Below, piece after piece: positions 16,276 through 25,437 of a stretch of 64,000 nucleotides of DNA. The position numbers and the translations under genes are program-made. The notes beneath the pieces were generated by a model, which saw nothing but the letters and a program-made list of their open reading frames with translations, ran no database searches and was not told the DNA's origin. Source of the stretch: CAZFDT01 sp964518335 (GTDB lineage Bacteria > Planctomycetota > Phycisphaerae > Phycisphaerales > Phycisphaeraceae); NCBI GenBank assembly GCA_964518335.1, contig CAZFDT010000002.1:62001-126000 (forward strand), read 5' to 3'. Each line of letters starts with the position of its first letter. Position 1 is the stretch's first letter.

Positions 16276-17378
16276 GCGGTCGTCGGTCCTGGGTGTGTCG
16301 TGCCGAACGCGCGCGTCAGCCACTGGCCGACGTGAGGTTGGCCGCGGCAGGCGTGAATCTCGCCCGTGGCGGGGCACATGATGACGGAGGCGTTCGTGCT
16401 GATGTCGTTGGGGGGCACGTGGTGACGGCAGATCGCCTCGTCGCCGCCGTCGTGGTCGGCGAGCATGGTCTTGAGGTCGGCCACGCCGATCGGGCCGGGG
16501 TGTGACTGCAGCAGATGCTCCAGCCTCGCCTGGCGATGGCAGGTGGAGTCGGTTCCGTGCGGCGCTTCGATCGCGGCGATGGCGGGGGCCATGGCGTGGT
16601 TGCAGTGGACTGCTGTGCCGCGCGTCACGTCGGTGCGGCAGGCGCGGGCGGCGCTGCATTCGAGCAGCGTGGCCCGGCCGGCGGCGTCGGCGAGGTAGTA
16701 GAAGTGCGCCGCCAGCCGCGGAGCGCTCATGATCGCCTGGGCCGCCGCGTCCCGGCTCGTGCAGCCGATCGCCCGGTGCAGCAGGGCCAGGTACTGCACG
16801 CCGGGTCGGTTGTCGGTGGTCTTGAGATTGGTGTTGCCCACCGCCAGACCCGCGTCGTTGACGCCGATGAGCGTCAGGCAACCGGTGAGCGTGAGGCTCC
16901 ACGTCCGCGGCCCCTCGCTGGGCCGGCGATGCACCAGGCGCACGAACGGCATGTTGTCGCTCGCCAGGTCCCAGTTCTGCCCCACGAGCAGGCGCCCGCC
17001 GGCGGCGCGGTCGTCGGCGACGACAAACGCCGAGCAGCCCTCGTCCTCGGCCTCGCCGCCGATGCCCAGCAGGTCGCGCAGATCGGTCAGGCCCTGCATC
17101 GCGTACAACGTCGCTTCATCCACGCCCGCTCCGTGGGCGATGCCCGCGAACTCGTCGTAACCCGCCGGGTCCCACGCCCGGCAGATCGCCAGGCATCGCG
17201 CCGCGGCCGCCAGCACGTCGTCGCGCGTCACCGCGCCGTTGCGTCGCTCCGCCACGAACGCCGCCGCCGCACGCAGCCGACGTTCGCACAGCTCGCGCAC
17301 TTCGTCGCGGCACGACTCGCCAAATGCCTGGCCCATCGCCCCAGACGATCCCGACAGCTCGACGATTTCCAGTTGCAT
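16272..17378 (-). CDS. C45-family peptidase/acyltransferase (isopenicillin N acyltransferase-like)
   Basis: A protein of 368 residues of the N-terminal nucleophile fold. Gly114-Cys115 in DEGCSAFVV is the expected autocleavage site, which makes Cys115 the new N-terminal nucleophile. GQNWDL and GLAVGNTNL are conserved segments of the C45 (acyl-CoA:6-APA acyltransferase-like) family. Members hydrolyse or transfer acyl groups on amides; the substrate is unknown. No signal peptide is seen. The start at 17378 is preceded on the minus strand by TATACT 8 bp away. It overlaps the amidohydrolase gene by 4 bp and is divergent from the Nudix gene. Confidence 0.82.
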   Translation of the reverse strand: MQLEIVELSGSSGAMGQAFGESCRDEVRELCERRLRAAAAFVAERRNGAVTRDDVLAAAARCLAICRAWDPAGYDEFAGIAHGAGVDEATLYAMQGLTDLRDLLGIGGEAEDEGCSAFVVADDRAAGGRLLVGQNWDLASDNMPFVRLVHRRPSEGPRTWSLTLTGCLTLIGVNDAGLAVGNTNLKTTDNRPGVQYLALLHRAIGCTSRDAAAQAIMSAPRLAAHFYYLADAAGRATLLECSAARACRTDVTRGTAVHCNHAMAPAIAAIEAPHGTDSTCHRQARLEHLLQSHPGPIGVADLKTMLADHDGGDEAICRHHVPPNDISTNASVIMCPATGEIHACRGQPHVGQWLTRAFGTTHPGPTTA

Positions 17379-17386
17379 AGCGGCAG

Positions 17387-17423
17387 AGTATAGACCGCCC
17401 GCCGCGTGGTGAAACCCTACAAT
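17387..17423. promoter_or_regulatory. Divergent -10 boxes for C45 peptidase and Nudix genes
   Basis: On the minus strand TATACT (17392-17387) ends 8 bp before the C45 ATG. On the plus strand TACAAT (17418-17423) ends 6 bp before the Nudix ATG at 17430. Both spacings place transcription starts at or very near the start codons. No clear -35 boxes are seen. Confidence 0.45.
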
Positions 17424-17429
17424 GCGGCC

Positions 17430-17978
17430 ATGCTCCCCCCAGCCCTCCAGGCCGCGCCGGTTGTCTTCAAGGGCGTGCGCTTCGACGTGCATGCCGTCGA
17501 GCTGCCCCGACGCTCCGGCGGCGTCATGCGACGCGAGATCGTTCGCCCGCCCGACTCCGTCGTCGTGCTGCCCGTGCTCGACAACGGCGACGTCGTGCTC
17601 ATCCGCAACGACCGCTTCGCCGTGGGCCAGACCCTCTGGGAGGTCTGCGCCGGCACGCTCGAACCCGGCGAGGACCCCGACGCCTGCGCCGCCCGCGAGC
17701 TGATCGAGGAAACCGGCTACGAGGCCGACACTCTCACGCCCCTGACGAGCTTCTACCCCACCCCCGGCTTCTGCACCGAATTCATGCGCGGCTACCGGGC
17801 CACCGGCCTGCGCCACGTCGGCCAGCACCTGGACGAGACCGAACGCATCACCCCCCAGGTCCTCTCGATGCCCCAGGCACTGACCATGATCCGCGACGGC
17901 AGCATCCGCGACGCCAAGACCATCGCCCTGCTGCTGTACCACCACACCTTCGCCCCCGACTCCCACGGAGACCGCTGA
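17430..17978 (+). CDS. Nudix hydrolase (ADP-ribose pyrophosphatase-like)
   Basis: A cytoplasmic protein of 182 residues. The full Nudix box G-x5-E-x7-R-E-x2-E-E-x-G is present in GTLEPGEDPDACAARELIEE followed by TGY. The downstream TPGFCTEF segment is typical of ADP-ribose pyrophosphatases. It would hydrolyse nucleoside diphosphates linked to another moiety. The ATG at 17430 is preferred over a GTG at 17406 because TACAAT lies 6 bp upstream of it, and the GTG version would start upstream of that box. The stop overlaps the rhomboid start by one base. Confidence 0.88.
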   Translation: MLPPALQAAPVVFKGVRFDVHAVELPRRSGGVMRREIVRPPDSVVVLPVLDNGDVVLIRNDRFAVGQTLWEVCAGTLEPGEDPDACAARELIEETGYEADTLTPLTSFYPTPGFCTEFMRGYRATGLRHVGQHLDETERITPQVLSMPQALTMIRDGSIRDAKTIALLLYHHTFAPDSHGDR

Positions 17979-18856
17979 TGGGCTGGGAAGACCGCGATTA
18001 CTCGCGCGAGGAATCGAGCGTCGGGTTTGCACACCGTCTGAGCGGCCACTCGGCGGTCACCTGGCTGCTGGTGGTCAACTGCATCGTGTTCGTGCTGGAT
18101 GCGATCCTCACCGGCAGCAGCCGGGCCGGGACGCTGTCGCCGACGTTCTGGGGCTGCTTCAACGTCGACCTGGCATTGCGCGACCTGCAGGTGTGGCGCT
18201 GGTTCACGTATCAGTTTCTCCATTTGGACTTTTTTCACCTGCTCTTCAATATGATCGGGTTGTATTTCTTCGGCCCGCTGATGGAGCAGTGGTGGGGAAG
18301 TCGGCGGTTCGTGGCTTTTTACCTGCTGTGCGGGGCGTGCGGCGCGGTCGTGTTCACGTTGCTGTCGTTTGTGCCGGGGTTGATCCCGTCGGGACGCGGC
18401 GGCATTCTCGTCGGAGCCTCGGGGAGCATCTTTGCGATCCTCGTGGGTTGCGCGGCGCTGTTTCCCCGGCATCGCGTGCAGTTGATCTTCCCGCCCATCC
18501 CGATGTCGATGCGCACCATGGCCATGATCTTTCTGGGGCTGGCGGTGATCTCGCTGGCCGTGGGCTCGCGCAACGCCGGCGGCGAAGCGGCCCACCTCGG
18601 CGGCGCGGCGCTGGGGTTCCTCTTCGTCAAGTCGCCAAGGCTCCTGGGCTGGGTTGAGCGGCTGCGACTGCCCAGGCGCGACCCGCACCAACGCTGGGAG
18701 CGTCAAGCTCGTCAAGCGCAGCAGGACCGCATGCGCGAGCAGGCGGAGGTCGATCGCATTCTCGACAAGGTGCGCGAGCACGGGCTGCACAGCCTGACCC
18801 GGGCCGAAAAGCGGGCGCTGCAGCGGGCGACGGACCGGCAGCGGCAGGCGGGCTGA
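17978..18856 (+). CDS. Rhomboid-family intramembrane serine protease
   Basis: A protein of 292 residues with six or so hydrophobic segments between about 20 and 215. The catalytic Ser lies in GASGSIFAIL (GxSG motif) and the catalytic His in GGEAAHLGGAALG. The WRWFTYQFLHLDFFHLLFN stretch is the conserved loop and second helix of the family, so the active site is complete. A basic cytoplasmic tail of about 65 residues ends in a segment (LHSLTRAEKRALQRATDR) that is common at the end of planctomycete rhomboids. It cleaves transmembrane proteins in the membrane. The start overlaps the Nudix stop (TGATG). Confidence 0.92.
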   Translation: MGWEDRDYSREESSVGFAHRLSGHSAVTWLLVVNCIVFVLDAILTGSSRAGTLSPTFWGCFNVDLALRDLQVWRWFTYQFLHLDFFHLLFNMIGLYFFGPLMEQWWGSRRFVAFYLLCGACGAVVFTLLSFVPGLIPSGRGGILVGASGSIFAILVGCAALFPRHRVQLIFPPIPMSMRTMAMIFLGLAVISLAVGSRNAGGEAAHLGGAALGFLFVKSPRLLGWVERLRLPRRDPHQRWERQARQAQQDRMREQAEVDRILDKVREHGLHSLTRAEKRALQRATDRQRQAG

Positions 18857-18947
18857 TGCGGCGGCGTCGCCGGCCGGCGCGGCGCCACCGTTCGAGGGGA
18901 GCGCCATGCCCATGGCGTCACGTCATGGCCGCGGGCAAAAATGGATG

Positions 18948-18975
18948 TTGACATCCAGTTTTCCGGGGTTATGAT
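18948..18975 (+). promoter_or_regulatory. Sigma-70-type promoter of the respiratory operon
   Basis: TTGACA (18948-18953) is a perfect -35 and TATGAT (18970-18975) a 5/6 match to -10, with a 16-bp spacer. This is the best promoter in the window. It implies transcription from about 18982 and rules out ORF starts upstream of that point. Confidence 0.75.
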
Positions 18976-19029
18976 GGACCAGGTAAACCAGACGCAATGG
19001 TATTGTGATGGTCTGACACCTCTGGTCCA
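18975..19029 (+). promoter_or_regulatory. Inverted repeat in the leader of the respiratory operon
   Basis: TGGACCAG (18975-18982) and CTGGTCCA (19022-19029) are perfect 8-bp arms 39 bp apart. They flank the start point of transcription and the leader. They could bind a regulator as two half sites or close a leader stem just before the DGC start codon. Confidence 0.45.
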
Positions 19030-19039
19030 CGGGATCGCC

Positions 19040-19462
19040 ATGATCGAGCAGCACGATGCCGACCCTTCGCCGTCGCGTGCCTCGGCGCCAGCCGGTGCAC
19101 AGCGCCAGGCCGATCGTCCGCCCTTGGTCTATGCCTGTGCGGGCTGCTCGGACGCGGGGAAGCTGGCGTACGATCTGGGGTTGGCGCTGACGCGGCGGGG
19201 CGACGCGGAGATGTCCTGTCTGGCGGGCGTGGCGGCGCTGCGGCCGGGCTTCCTGCGTCAGCTTCGGCGGCGCGACGCCTGGGTGATCGACGGCTGTCCG
19301 ATCGAGTGCGGCCGCGGCGTGTTCGAGCAGGCCGGCCAGCGCATGACGCGGCACATCCGCCTGCACGAGCTGGGGTATTGCAAGAACAAGATCGACGTGG
19401 ACGAGGCGAAGCTGCACGCGTTGGCACAGCGCGTGGCCGGCGGGTTCGACAAACGTCGATAA
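19040..19462 (+). CDS. DGC-domain putative zinc-binding protein
   Basis: A protein of 140 residues. The DGC domain (PF08859) is recognisable: CAGCSDAG near residue 33, then SCLAGVAALRPGF, the signature VIDGCPIECGR and a HIRLHELGYCKNK end. The cysteines are thought to bind zinc; the biochemical role of the family is unknown. The start at 19040 is preferred because the upstream in-frame ATGs fall inside the promoter. It is the first gene after a strong promoter and 73 bp before actA. The family is often found near redox and metal genes. Here it may take part in cofactor handling for the molybdoenzyme or in regulation (inference). Confidence 0.82.
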   Translation: MIEQHDADPSPSRASAPAGAQRQADRPPLVYACAGCSDAGKLAYDLGLALTRRGDAEMSCLAGVAALRPGFLRQLRRRDAWVIDGCPIECGRGVFEQAGQRMTRHIRLHELGYCKNKIDVDEAKLHALAQRVAGGFDKRR

Positions 19463-19535
19463 GTGTATATGTATATCCATTTGACTTATTATCCGGGGCC
19501 GGTAAGGTGGACCCATTCGATCACGGTGCGATGCG

Positions 19536-20240
19536 ATGCCGCTATCTGAGCCGCCAGAGTCTGTAGCCGAGCCCCGCTTCGGTTTCCCGCGCTGGGCCAA
19601 TTACCTGCTGCCGGCAGGTGTGATCGGGGCGATCGGGTTGGCGACGTATCTGCCCACGGTGGCGGTGCTGGGCCTGTCGCCGTGGACGACCGACGTGGGG
19701 TATCGCCCGCAGCAGCCGGTCCCGTTCGACCACGGGCTGCACGTCAAAGGGCTGGGCATGGACTGCCGCTATTGCCACAACACGGTCGAGCACGCCGCGT
19801 TCGCCGCGGTGCCGCCGACGCAGACGTGCATGAACTGCCACAGCACGATCAAGCCCGACAGCGCCGCCCTGGCGCCGGTGCGCAAGAGCTTCGCCGAGGG
19901 CGACGCCCTGCCGTGGAAAAAGGTGCACGACCTGCCCGACTACGTCTATTTCAACCACGCGGCGCACGTGGCCAAAGGCGTGGGCTGCGCGAACTGCCAC
20001 GGCGAGGTCCATGAGATGACGCAGGTGTTCCAGAGCCAGCCGCTGTCGATGGCGTGGTGCCTGGACTGTCACCGCGACCCCCAGCCGCACCTGCGCCCGC
20101 CGGAAGAGGTGACCAACATGGACTGGCAGGCGATGCGCGACGGCCGGGTGCCGCAGTCGCCTGGCGTCGCGCCCCGACCGATGGAGCGCACGATCGCGGA
20201 CCCAACCTTCATGACGAGTTGCTCGACATGCCATCGATAG
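19536..20240 (+). CDS. actA: Alternative complex III subunit ActA, pentaheme cytochrome c
   Basis: A protein of 234 residues. One N-terminal membrane anchor (about 24-44) is followed by five CxxCH heme-attachment sites: CRYCH (77-81), CMNCH (98-102), CANCH, CLDCH and CSTCH at the very C-terminus. Five c-type hemes and an anchor are what ActA has in the known complex, where it receives electrons from ActB and passes them to ActE or a soluble carrier. The AT-rich stretch at 19463-19500 before it may hold a second, weak promoter. The 3' end overlaps actB by 13 bp. Confidence 0.93.
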   Translation: MPLSEPPESVAEPRFGFPRWANYLLPAGVIGAIGLATYLPTVAVLGLSPWTTDVGYRPQQPVPFDHGLHVKGLGMDCRYCHNTVEHAAFAAVPPTQTCMNCHSTIKPDSAALAPVRKSFAEGDALPWKKVHDLPDYVYFNHAAHVAKGVGCANCHGEVHEMTQVFQSQPLSMAWCLDCHRDPQPHLRPPEEVTNMDWQAMRDGRVPQSPGVAPRPMERTIADPTFMTSCSTCHR

Positions 20241-23200
20241 GCGGCCATCTCGAAAACCGCGCGTACTGGCGCAGCCTGGCGCAGCGTGCGGCGCCCCCGG
20301 ACGTGGCGTCGGGTGGCGCGGACTCCGCGAGTTCCGGGGCCGCCGAGGGCGATGAGTTTGTCGGGTACGAGCCGCCGACGGCGGGCGGTCACACGCGGCG
20401 GCAGTTTCTGTCGGTGATGGCCGCGGCGCTGAGCCTGGCGGGGCTGACGCTCACGGGCTGTCGCCGCTGGCCGGAGCAGGAGATCCGTCCGTTCGCTTCG
20501 AGGCCCGAGGGCATGTCGCCGGGCGAGGCGCTGTGGTACGCCACGATGCTCGAGCGCGACGGGGTGGCGCTGGGCGTCTTGGCACGCTGTTACGACGGCC
20601 GGCCGATCAAGATCGAAGGCAACCCGTCGCACCCCGATTCGCTGGGCGCCGCCGACGCCGTGGCGCAGGCGAGCGTGCTGGACCTGTACGACCCGGATCG
20701 CAGTCGGCGGGTGCTGCATAGCGCGGCGGGTCAACTGCAGCCGGCGATCCGCTCGTGGGACCATTTCACCATCGAGCTGCGTCGGCGTCTGGACGAGCTG
20801 CAGCCGCGGCGCGGCGAGGGGCTGGTGGTGCTCAGCGAGCCCAGCGCGTCGCCGACGCTGACGCGTTTGCGTGCGGCGTTCGAGCAGGCCTGGCCTGGCG
20901 CGGCGTGGCGCAGCTACTGCCCGCTGCACCGCGATCACGAGGTGCAGGGCAGCGCGATGGCGCTGGGGCAGCCGCTGCGGGCGCATCTGGATCTGGCGGC
21001 GGCGCAGGTGATCGCGTGTTTCGACGCCGATCTGCTGGGTTCGCACCCGTCGCGTCAGCGACTGGCGCGGGGTTGGGCCGCCGGCCGCGACAGCGGCGAC
21101 GCCGGTCGCATGAATCGCCTGTACGCCATCGAGAGCGCGATGAGCATCACCGGCGGGGTGGCGGATCATCGCCTGCCGTTGCGGCCGTCGCAGGTCACTG
21201 CAGCACTGGCGCACTTGGCGCGGCGCCTGGACGTGCCCGCGCTGGCGGCGTCGCTGCCCGCCGACGCGGCGGCGTGGATCGATCGACTGGCGGCCGACCT
21301 GCTGGCGCACCGCGGCGCGGCGGTGGTGGCGACCGGCCCGGCGCAGCCGCCGACGGCGCACGCCCTGGCCCACGCGATCAATCACCGGCTCGACGCCGTC
21401 GGGCGCACGCTTCGCTACACGGACGAGCCGGACCCCGGCCGCGCCGCCGCGGACCTGCGCGACGTGCAGCAGCGACTCGACGCCGGCCAGGTCCACACCC
21501 TGCTCGTACTCGGCGGCAACCCGGTGTACGACGGCGGGCTGGTGCTCGATCGCGCCGGCTGCGCGATCCACCTGGCGACGCACTACAACGAAACCAGCGC
21601 CGCGGCGCAGTGGCACCTGCCCCGGGCGCACGAGCTGGAGTGCTGGGGCGACGGTCGCGCGTGGGACGGCACGATCAGCATCCAGCAGCCGATGATCCTG
21701 CCGCTCAACAACGGGCGATCGGCGATCGAGGTGACGGCGTTGCTCGCCGGCGAGACTCAGGCCGACGGCCAGGAGCTGGTGAAGCAGACGTTGCGGCCGA
21801 TGATCGGCGGGGTGGACTTCGACGGTGCGTGGCAGCAGTCGCTGCGTGACGGCGTGGTGGCGGGCAGCGCGTGGCCGCCGGTTCGTCCGCGTGCCGCGCA
21901 GGCGCCTATCGACACGGCCGCGGGCGAGGTCGAGCCGGACCGTCCGTTCGAGGCGGTGTTCGTCGCCGACGCCAGCGTGCATGACGGGCGCTGGGCCAAC
22001 AATGGCTGGCTGCAGGAGATGCCCGATCCGGTCACGCAACTGGTGTGGGACAACGCAGCGCTGATGAGCGTGGCCGATGCCCGGCGGCTTCAGATTGCCG
22101 TGGGCGACGTGATCGAGGTGGCGTCTGGCGATCGTGTGCTGCAGTTGCCGGTGATGATCCAGCCCGGGGTGGCGTCGGGGGCACTGGTGCTGCCGCTGGG
22201 CTATGGTCGTCGCGTCGCCGGGCGGGTGGGGCGTGGCGTCGGGCACGACGTGTATCCGCTACGGCCGGCGACGCAGGACTACATTGTTGCAGTGGACCGT
22301 CTCGAAAAGACCGGCCGCCGCTACGACCTGGTGATGACGCAGGACCACCACCTGATGGACTCGGTCGGGGCCGGCGCCCGCGCCCGGCGGGTCGGAGCGC
22401 CGGGCCAGTCGGGGCTGCTGATCCACGAGGCGACGCTGGAGGCGTACCGTCGGGACCCGCACGTGTTCGAGCCCAAGGGTCGCGCCGTAGCGCTGAAACT
22501 TTACGAGCCGCCGCACGCCTTCAATCGGCCGCACGCCTGGGGCATGGCGATCGATCTGAACAAGTGCATTGGGTGCAACGCCTGCCTGGTGGCGTGCCAG
22601 GCGGAGAACAACGTGCCGATCGTGGGCAAGCAGGAGGTGGCGCGTCACCGCGAGATGCACTGGCTGCGGGTGGACCGCTACTACAAGGACGATCCTCGGC
22701 AGGGGGCCGACAACCCGCAGGTGGTGCATCAGCCGCTGGCCTGCGCCCATTGCGAGACGGCGCCGTGCGAGCAGGTCTGCCCCGTCGCCGCCACCGTCCA
22801 CGACAGCGAGGGGCTCAACACGATGGTCTATAACCGCTGCATCGGCACGCGGTACTGCTCGAACAACTGCCCCTACAAGGTCCGCCGCTTCAACTACTTC
22901 GACTGGCACAGCCGCGACCCCCGCGCCGTGGGCGATACGCCGCCGTGGCTGGGCATTCCCGACCGGCAGCAGGAGCAGAGCCTGGACAAGGTCAAGGCGA
23001 TGGCCTTCAACCCGGACGTGACGGTGCGGATGCGCGGGGTGATGGAGAAATGCACCTACTGCACGCAGCGCATCCAGTCGGCGCGCATCCACGCCAAGCT
23101 CGAACACGCAGCGGGGAGGCGCGACAGTGACACCGTTATGGACGGCGAGGTCGTGCCGGCCTGCGCCGGGTCGTGCCCGACGCAGGCGATCGTGTTCGGC

Positions 23201-23353
23201 GACCTCAACGATCCGAACAGCGCGGTGTCGAAGCTGCACGCCAACCCGCGGGCCTACGGCATGCTCGACGACCTGCTGAACCTGCGGCCGCGCACGCGCT
23301 ATCTCGCCAAGCTGCGCAATCCCGCCGCCGCCGCACAGGAGGCGCACGCATGA
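20228..23353 (+). CDS. actB: Alternative complex III subunit ActB (molybdopterin-fold and iron-sulfur fusion)
   Basis: A protein of 1041 residues. A TAT-type signal with Arg57-Arg58 (TRRQFLSVM) ends in a lipobox-like LTLTGC at Cys78, so it is exported and probably lipid-anchored. The first 700 residues have the molybdopterin-oxidoreductase fold, which in ActB carries no Mo cofactor. The last 270 residues are ferredoxin-like with CIGCNACLVACQAEN, CAHCETAPCEQVCPVAA, CIGTRYCSNNCPYKVRRFNY and CTYCTQ...CAGSCPTQAI, enough for three or four Fe-S clusters. It links quinol oxidation at ActC to the hemes of ActA. The start inside actA is chosen because the TAT signal follows at the expected distance. 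It overlaps actC by ATGA. Confidence 0.93.
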   Translation: MPSIGGHLENRAYWRSLAQRAAPPDVASGGADSASSGAAEGDEFVGYEPPTAGGHTRRQFLSVMAAALSLAGLTLTGCRRWPEQEIRPFASRPEGMSPGEALWYATMLERDGVALGVLARCYDGRPIKIEGNPSHPDSLGAADAVAQASVLDLYDPDRSRRVLHSAAGQLQPAIRSWDHFTIELRRRLDELQPRRGEGLVVLSEPSASPTLTRLRAAFEQAWPGAAWRSYCPLHRDHEVQGSAMALGQPLRAHLDLAAAQVIACFDADLLGSHPSRQRLARGWAAGRDSGDAGRMNRLYAIESAMSITGGVADHRLPLRPSQVTAALAHLARRLDVPALAASLPADAAAWIDRLAADLLAHRGAAVVATGPAQPPTAHALAHAINHRLDAVGRTLRYTDEPDPGRAAADLRDVQQRLDAGQVHTLLVLGGNPVYDGGLVLDRAGCAIHLATHYNETSAAAQWHLPRAHELECWGDGRAWDGTISIQQPMILPLNNGRSAIEVTALLAGETQADGQELVKQTLRPMIGGVDFDGAWQQSLRDGVVAGSAWPPVRPRAAQAPIDTAAGEVEPDRPFEAVFVADASVHDGRWANNGWLQEMPDPVTQLVWDNAALMSVADARRLQIAVGDVIEVASGDRVLQLPVMIQPGVASGALVLPLGYGRRVAGRVGRGVGHDVYPLRPATQDYIVAVDRLEKTGRRYDLVMTQDHHLMDSVGAGARARRVGAPGQSGLLIHEATLEAYRRDPHVFEPKGRAVALKLYEPPHAFNRPHAWGMAIDLNKCIGCNACLVACQAENNVPIVGKQEVARHREMHWLRVDRYYKDDPRQGADNPQVVHQPLACAHCETAPCEQVCPVAATVHDSEGLNTMVYNRCIGTRYCSNNCPYKVRRFNYFDWHSRDPRAVGDTPPWLGIPDRQQEQSLDKVKAMAFNPDVTVRMRGVMEKCTYCTQRIQSARIHAKLEHAAGRRDSDTVMDGEVVPACAGSCPTQAIVFGDLNDPNSAVSKLHANPRAYGMLDDLLNLRPRTRYLAKLRNPAAAAQEAHA

Positions 23354-24813
23354 CGGCCGTGCCCCACGACATCGTCGTGAACAACGCCGGCGACGATCCG
23401 CGACGCCGCGAACCACTGGTGCTGGGCGGGCACGACTTCGGCTCCGTCACCGACACCGTGACCAACCTCGCGCTGGGTCGGCCCACCCTCGCCTGGTACA
23501 TCGGCATGGCGGTGTCACTGTCGCTGCTGGCGCTGCTGGGCGTGACGGTGCTCTATCTCTTCACCGCCGGCGTCGGCGTCTGGGGCAACAACAACCCCGT
23601 CGCCTGGGCGTTCGACATCACCAACTTCGTCTTCTGGGTGGGCATCGGCCACGCGGGCACGCTCATCTCCGCCGTGCTCTTCCTCCTGCGGCAGAACTGG
23701 CGCACCAGCATCAACCGCTTCGCCGAGGCGATGACGATCTTCGCGGTGATGTGCGCCGGGCTGTTCCCGGCGATCCACGTCGGGCGGGTGTGGCTGGCGT
23801 ACTGGCTGTTCCCCTATCCGAACCAGATGGGCATGTGGCCTCAGGCGCGAAGCCCGCTGCTGTGGGACGTGTTTGCCGTTTCGACCTACGCCACGGTGTC
23901 GGCGCTGTTCTGGTACGTGGGGATGATCCCGGACCTGGCGACGCTGCGCGACCGCGCCCGCGGCCGCGTGGCGCAGGTTCTCTACGGCATCGCTGCACTG
24001 GGCTGGACCGGGTCCAACCGCCACTGGCATCGCTTCGAGCGGGCGTATCTCATTCTCGCCGCCCTGGCCACGCCGCTGGTGTTCTCGGTCCACAGCGTGG
24101 TGGCGTTCGACTTCGCCACCAGCCAGTTGCCCGGCTGGCACACGACGATCCTGCCCCCGTACTTCGTCGCCGGCGCGGTGTTCGGCGGGTTCGCCATGGT
24201 GCTGACGCTGGCGATCCCCGCGCGGCAGTGGCTGGGTCTGAAGGACCTGATCACCATCCGCCACCTGGAGAACATGTGCAAGGTGCTGCTGGGCACGGGT
24301 CTGATCGTGGCCTACGCCTACGGCGTCGAGTTCTTCACCGGGTGGTACAGCGGCGAGCCGTTCGAGCAGTTCGTGTTCATGAACCGTCCGCTGGGGCCGT
24401 ACGCCTGGGCGTTCTGGGTGATGGTCATCTGCAACGTGGGCGCGCCGCAGGTGCTTTGGATCAAGGCCTGCCGCACCAACGTGTGGATCATTCTCGTGGT
24501 GGCGATGTGCGTGAACGTGGGCATGTGGTTCGAGCGGTTCGTGATCATCGTCACGTCGCTGCACCGCGACTTCGTGCCCGGAAGCTGGGGCGACTTCGCG
24601 CCCACGTGGGTGGACCTGGGGATGTTCGCCGGCAGCTTCGGGTTGTTCTTCACGTTCTTTCTGCTGTTCATCCGGTTCCTGCCCGTGGTGGCGATGGCGG
24701 AGGTCAAGACGGTGATGCCCCAGGCCCGCGCCGCGCACGGGCCGGACCGCTACGACTACCAGCCCGACCCGGACACGCCGCCGCACCTGCGCAAGGGCCC
24801 CTGGTTCACCTGA
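23350..24813 (+). CDS. actC: Alternative complex III subunit ActC (NrfD/PsrC-like quinone-binding protein)
   Basis: A polytopic membrane protein of 487 residues with about ten transmembrane helices. It belongs to the NrfD/PsrC family; FWVGIGHAGTLISAVLFLLR and WHTTILPPYFVAGAVFGGFA are the recognisable conserved helices. In the complex it binds menaquinol and may move protons. The ATG overlaps the actB stop (ATGA). The gene ends 9 bp before actD. Confidence 0.93.
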   Translation: MTAVPHDIVVNNAGDDPRRREPLVLGGHDFGSVTDTVTNLALGRPTLAWYIGMAVSLSLLALLGVTVLYLFTAGVGVWGNNNPVAWAFDITNFVFWVGIGHAGTLISAVLFLLRQNWRTSINRFAEAMTIFAVMCAGLFPAIHVGRVWLAYWLFPYPNQMGMWPQARSPLLWDVFAVSTYATVSALFWYVGMIPDLATLRDRARGRVAQVLYGIAALGWTGSNRHWHRFERAYLILAALATPLVFSVHSVVAFDFATSQLPGWHTTILPPYFVAGAVFGGFAMVLTLAIPARQWLGLKDLITIRHLENMCKVLLGTGLIVAYAYGVEFFTGWYSGEPFEQFVFMNRPLGPYAWAFWVMVICNVGAPQVLWIKACRTNVWIILVVAMCVNVGMWFERFVIIVTSLHRDFVPGSWGDFAPTWVDLGMFAGSFGLFFTFFLLFIRFLPVVAMAEVKTVMPQARAAHGPDRYDYQPDPDTPPHLRKGPWFT

Positions 24814-24822
24814 CGCACCACG

Positions 24823-25437
24823 ATGCTCAACGACCCGATCAACCCGACGCCCGCCGGCCCGCCCGACCAGGAGCTGTACGCCCTGCTGGGTGAGTTCAGC
24901 GATGTCGATTCGCTCGTGGGCGCCGCCGAGAAGCTGCGCGACGCGGGCTTCCTGCGGTGGGACGTGCATTCGCCGTTCCCGATCCACGGGATGGACAAGG
25001 CGATGGGCGTGCGGCCGACGATCCTGCCGTGGATCGCGCTGGTGCATGGGATCGCCGGCGTGCTGCTGGGCCTGGTGCTGGTGTGGTGGACCAACGCCAC
25101 ATCGTTCGACGGCGTGCCGTCGGAGCTGCGCGGGTACGACTTTCTCATCAGCGGCAAGCCCGAGTTCAGCCTGCCGGCCAACATTCCCATCATCTTCGAG
25201 CTGGGCATCCTGCTGGCGGCGTTCGGCACGATCCTGGGCATGCTCGGCCTCAACAAGCTGCCCATGCTCTACAACCCGCTGTTCAACAGCAGCGCGTTCC
25301 GAGGCGTCACGCGCGATCGCTTCTGCATCGTCGTCGAGAGCGGCGATCCGTTGTTCGACGAAGGCCTGGTGCGCGAGGTCTTTCACGCACTCAACGCGGT
25401 GCGGATCGAGCGCATCACGGAGAAGGAGCCGTCGTGA
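24823..25437 (+). CDS. actD: Alternative complex III subunit ActD (DUF3341)
   Basis: A protein of 204 residues. The N-terminal cytoplasmic domain starts LYALLGEFSDVDSLVGAAEK and contains the DUF3341 hallmark FPIHGMDKAMG. Two transmembrane helices follow (about 68-90 and 122-146), then a C-terminal RDRFCIVVESGDPLFDE segment. ActD stabilises ActB/ActC on the membrane in characterised complexes. The stop overlaps the actE GTG start. Confidence 0.93.
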   Translation: MLNDPINPTPAGPPDQELYALLGEFSDVDSLVGAAEKLRDAGFLRWDVHSPFPIHGMDKAMGVRPTILPWIALVHGIAGVLLGLVLVWWTNATSFDGVPSELRGYDFLISGKPEFSLPANIPIIFELGILLAAFGTILGMLGLNKLPMLYNPLFNSSAFRGVTRDRFCIVVESGDPLFDEGLVREVFHALNAVRIERITEKEPS

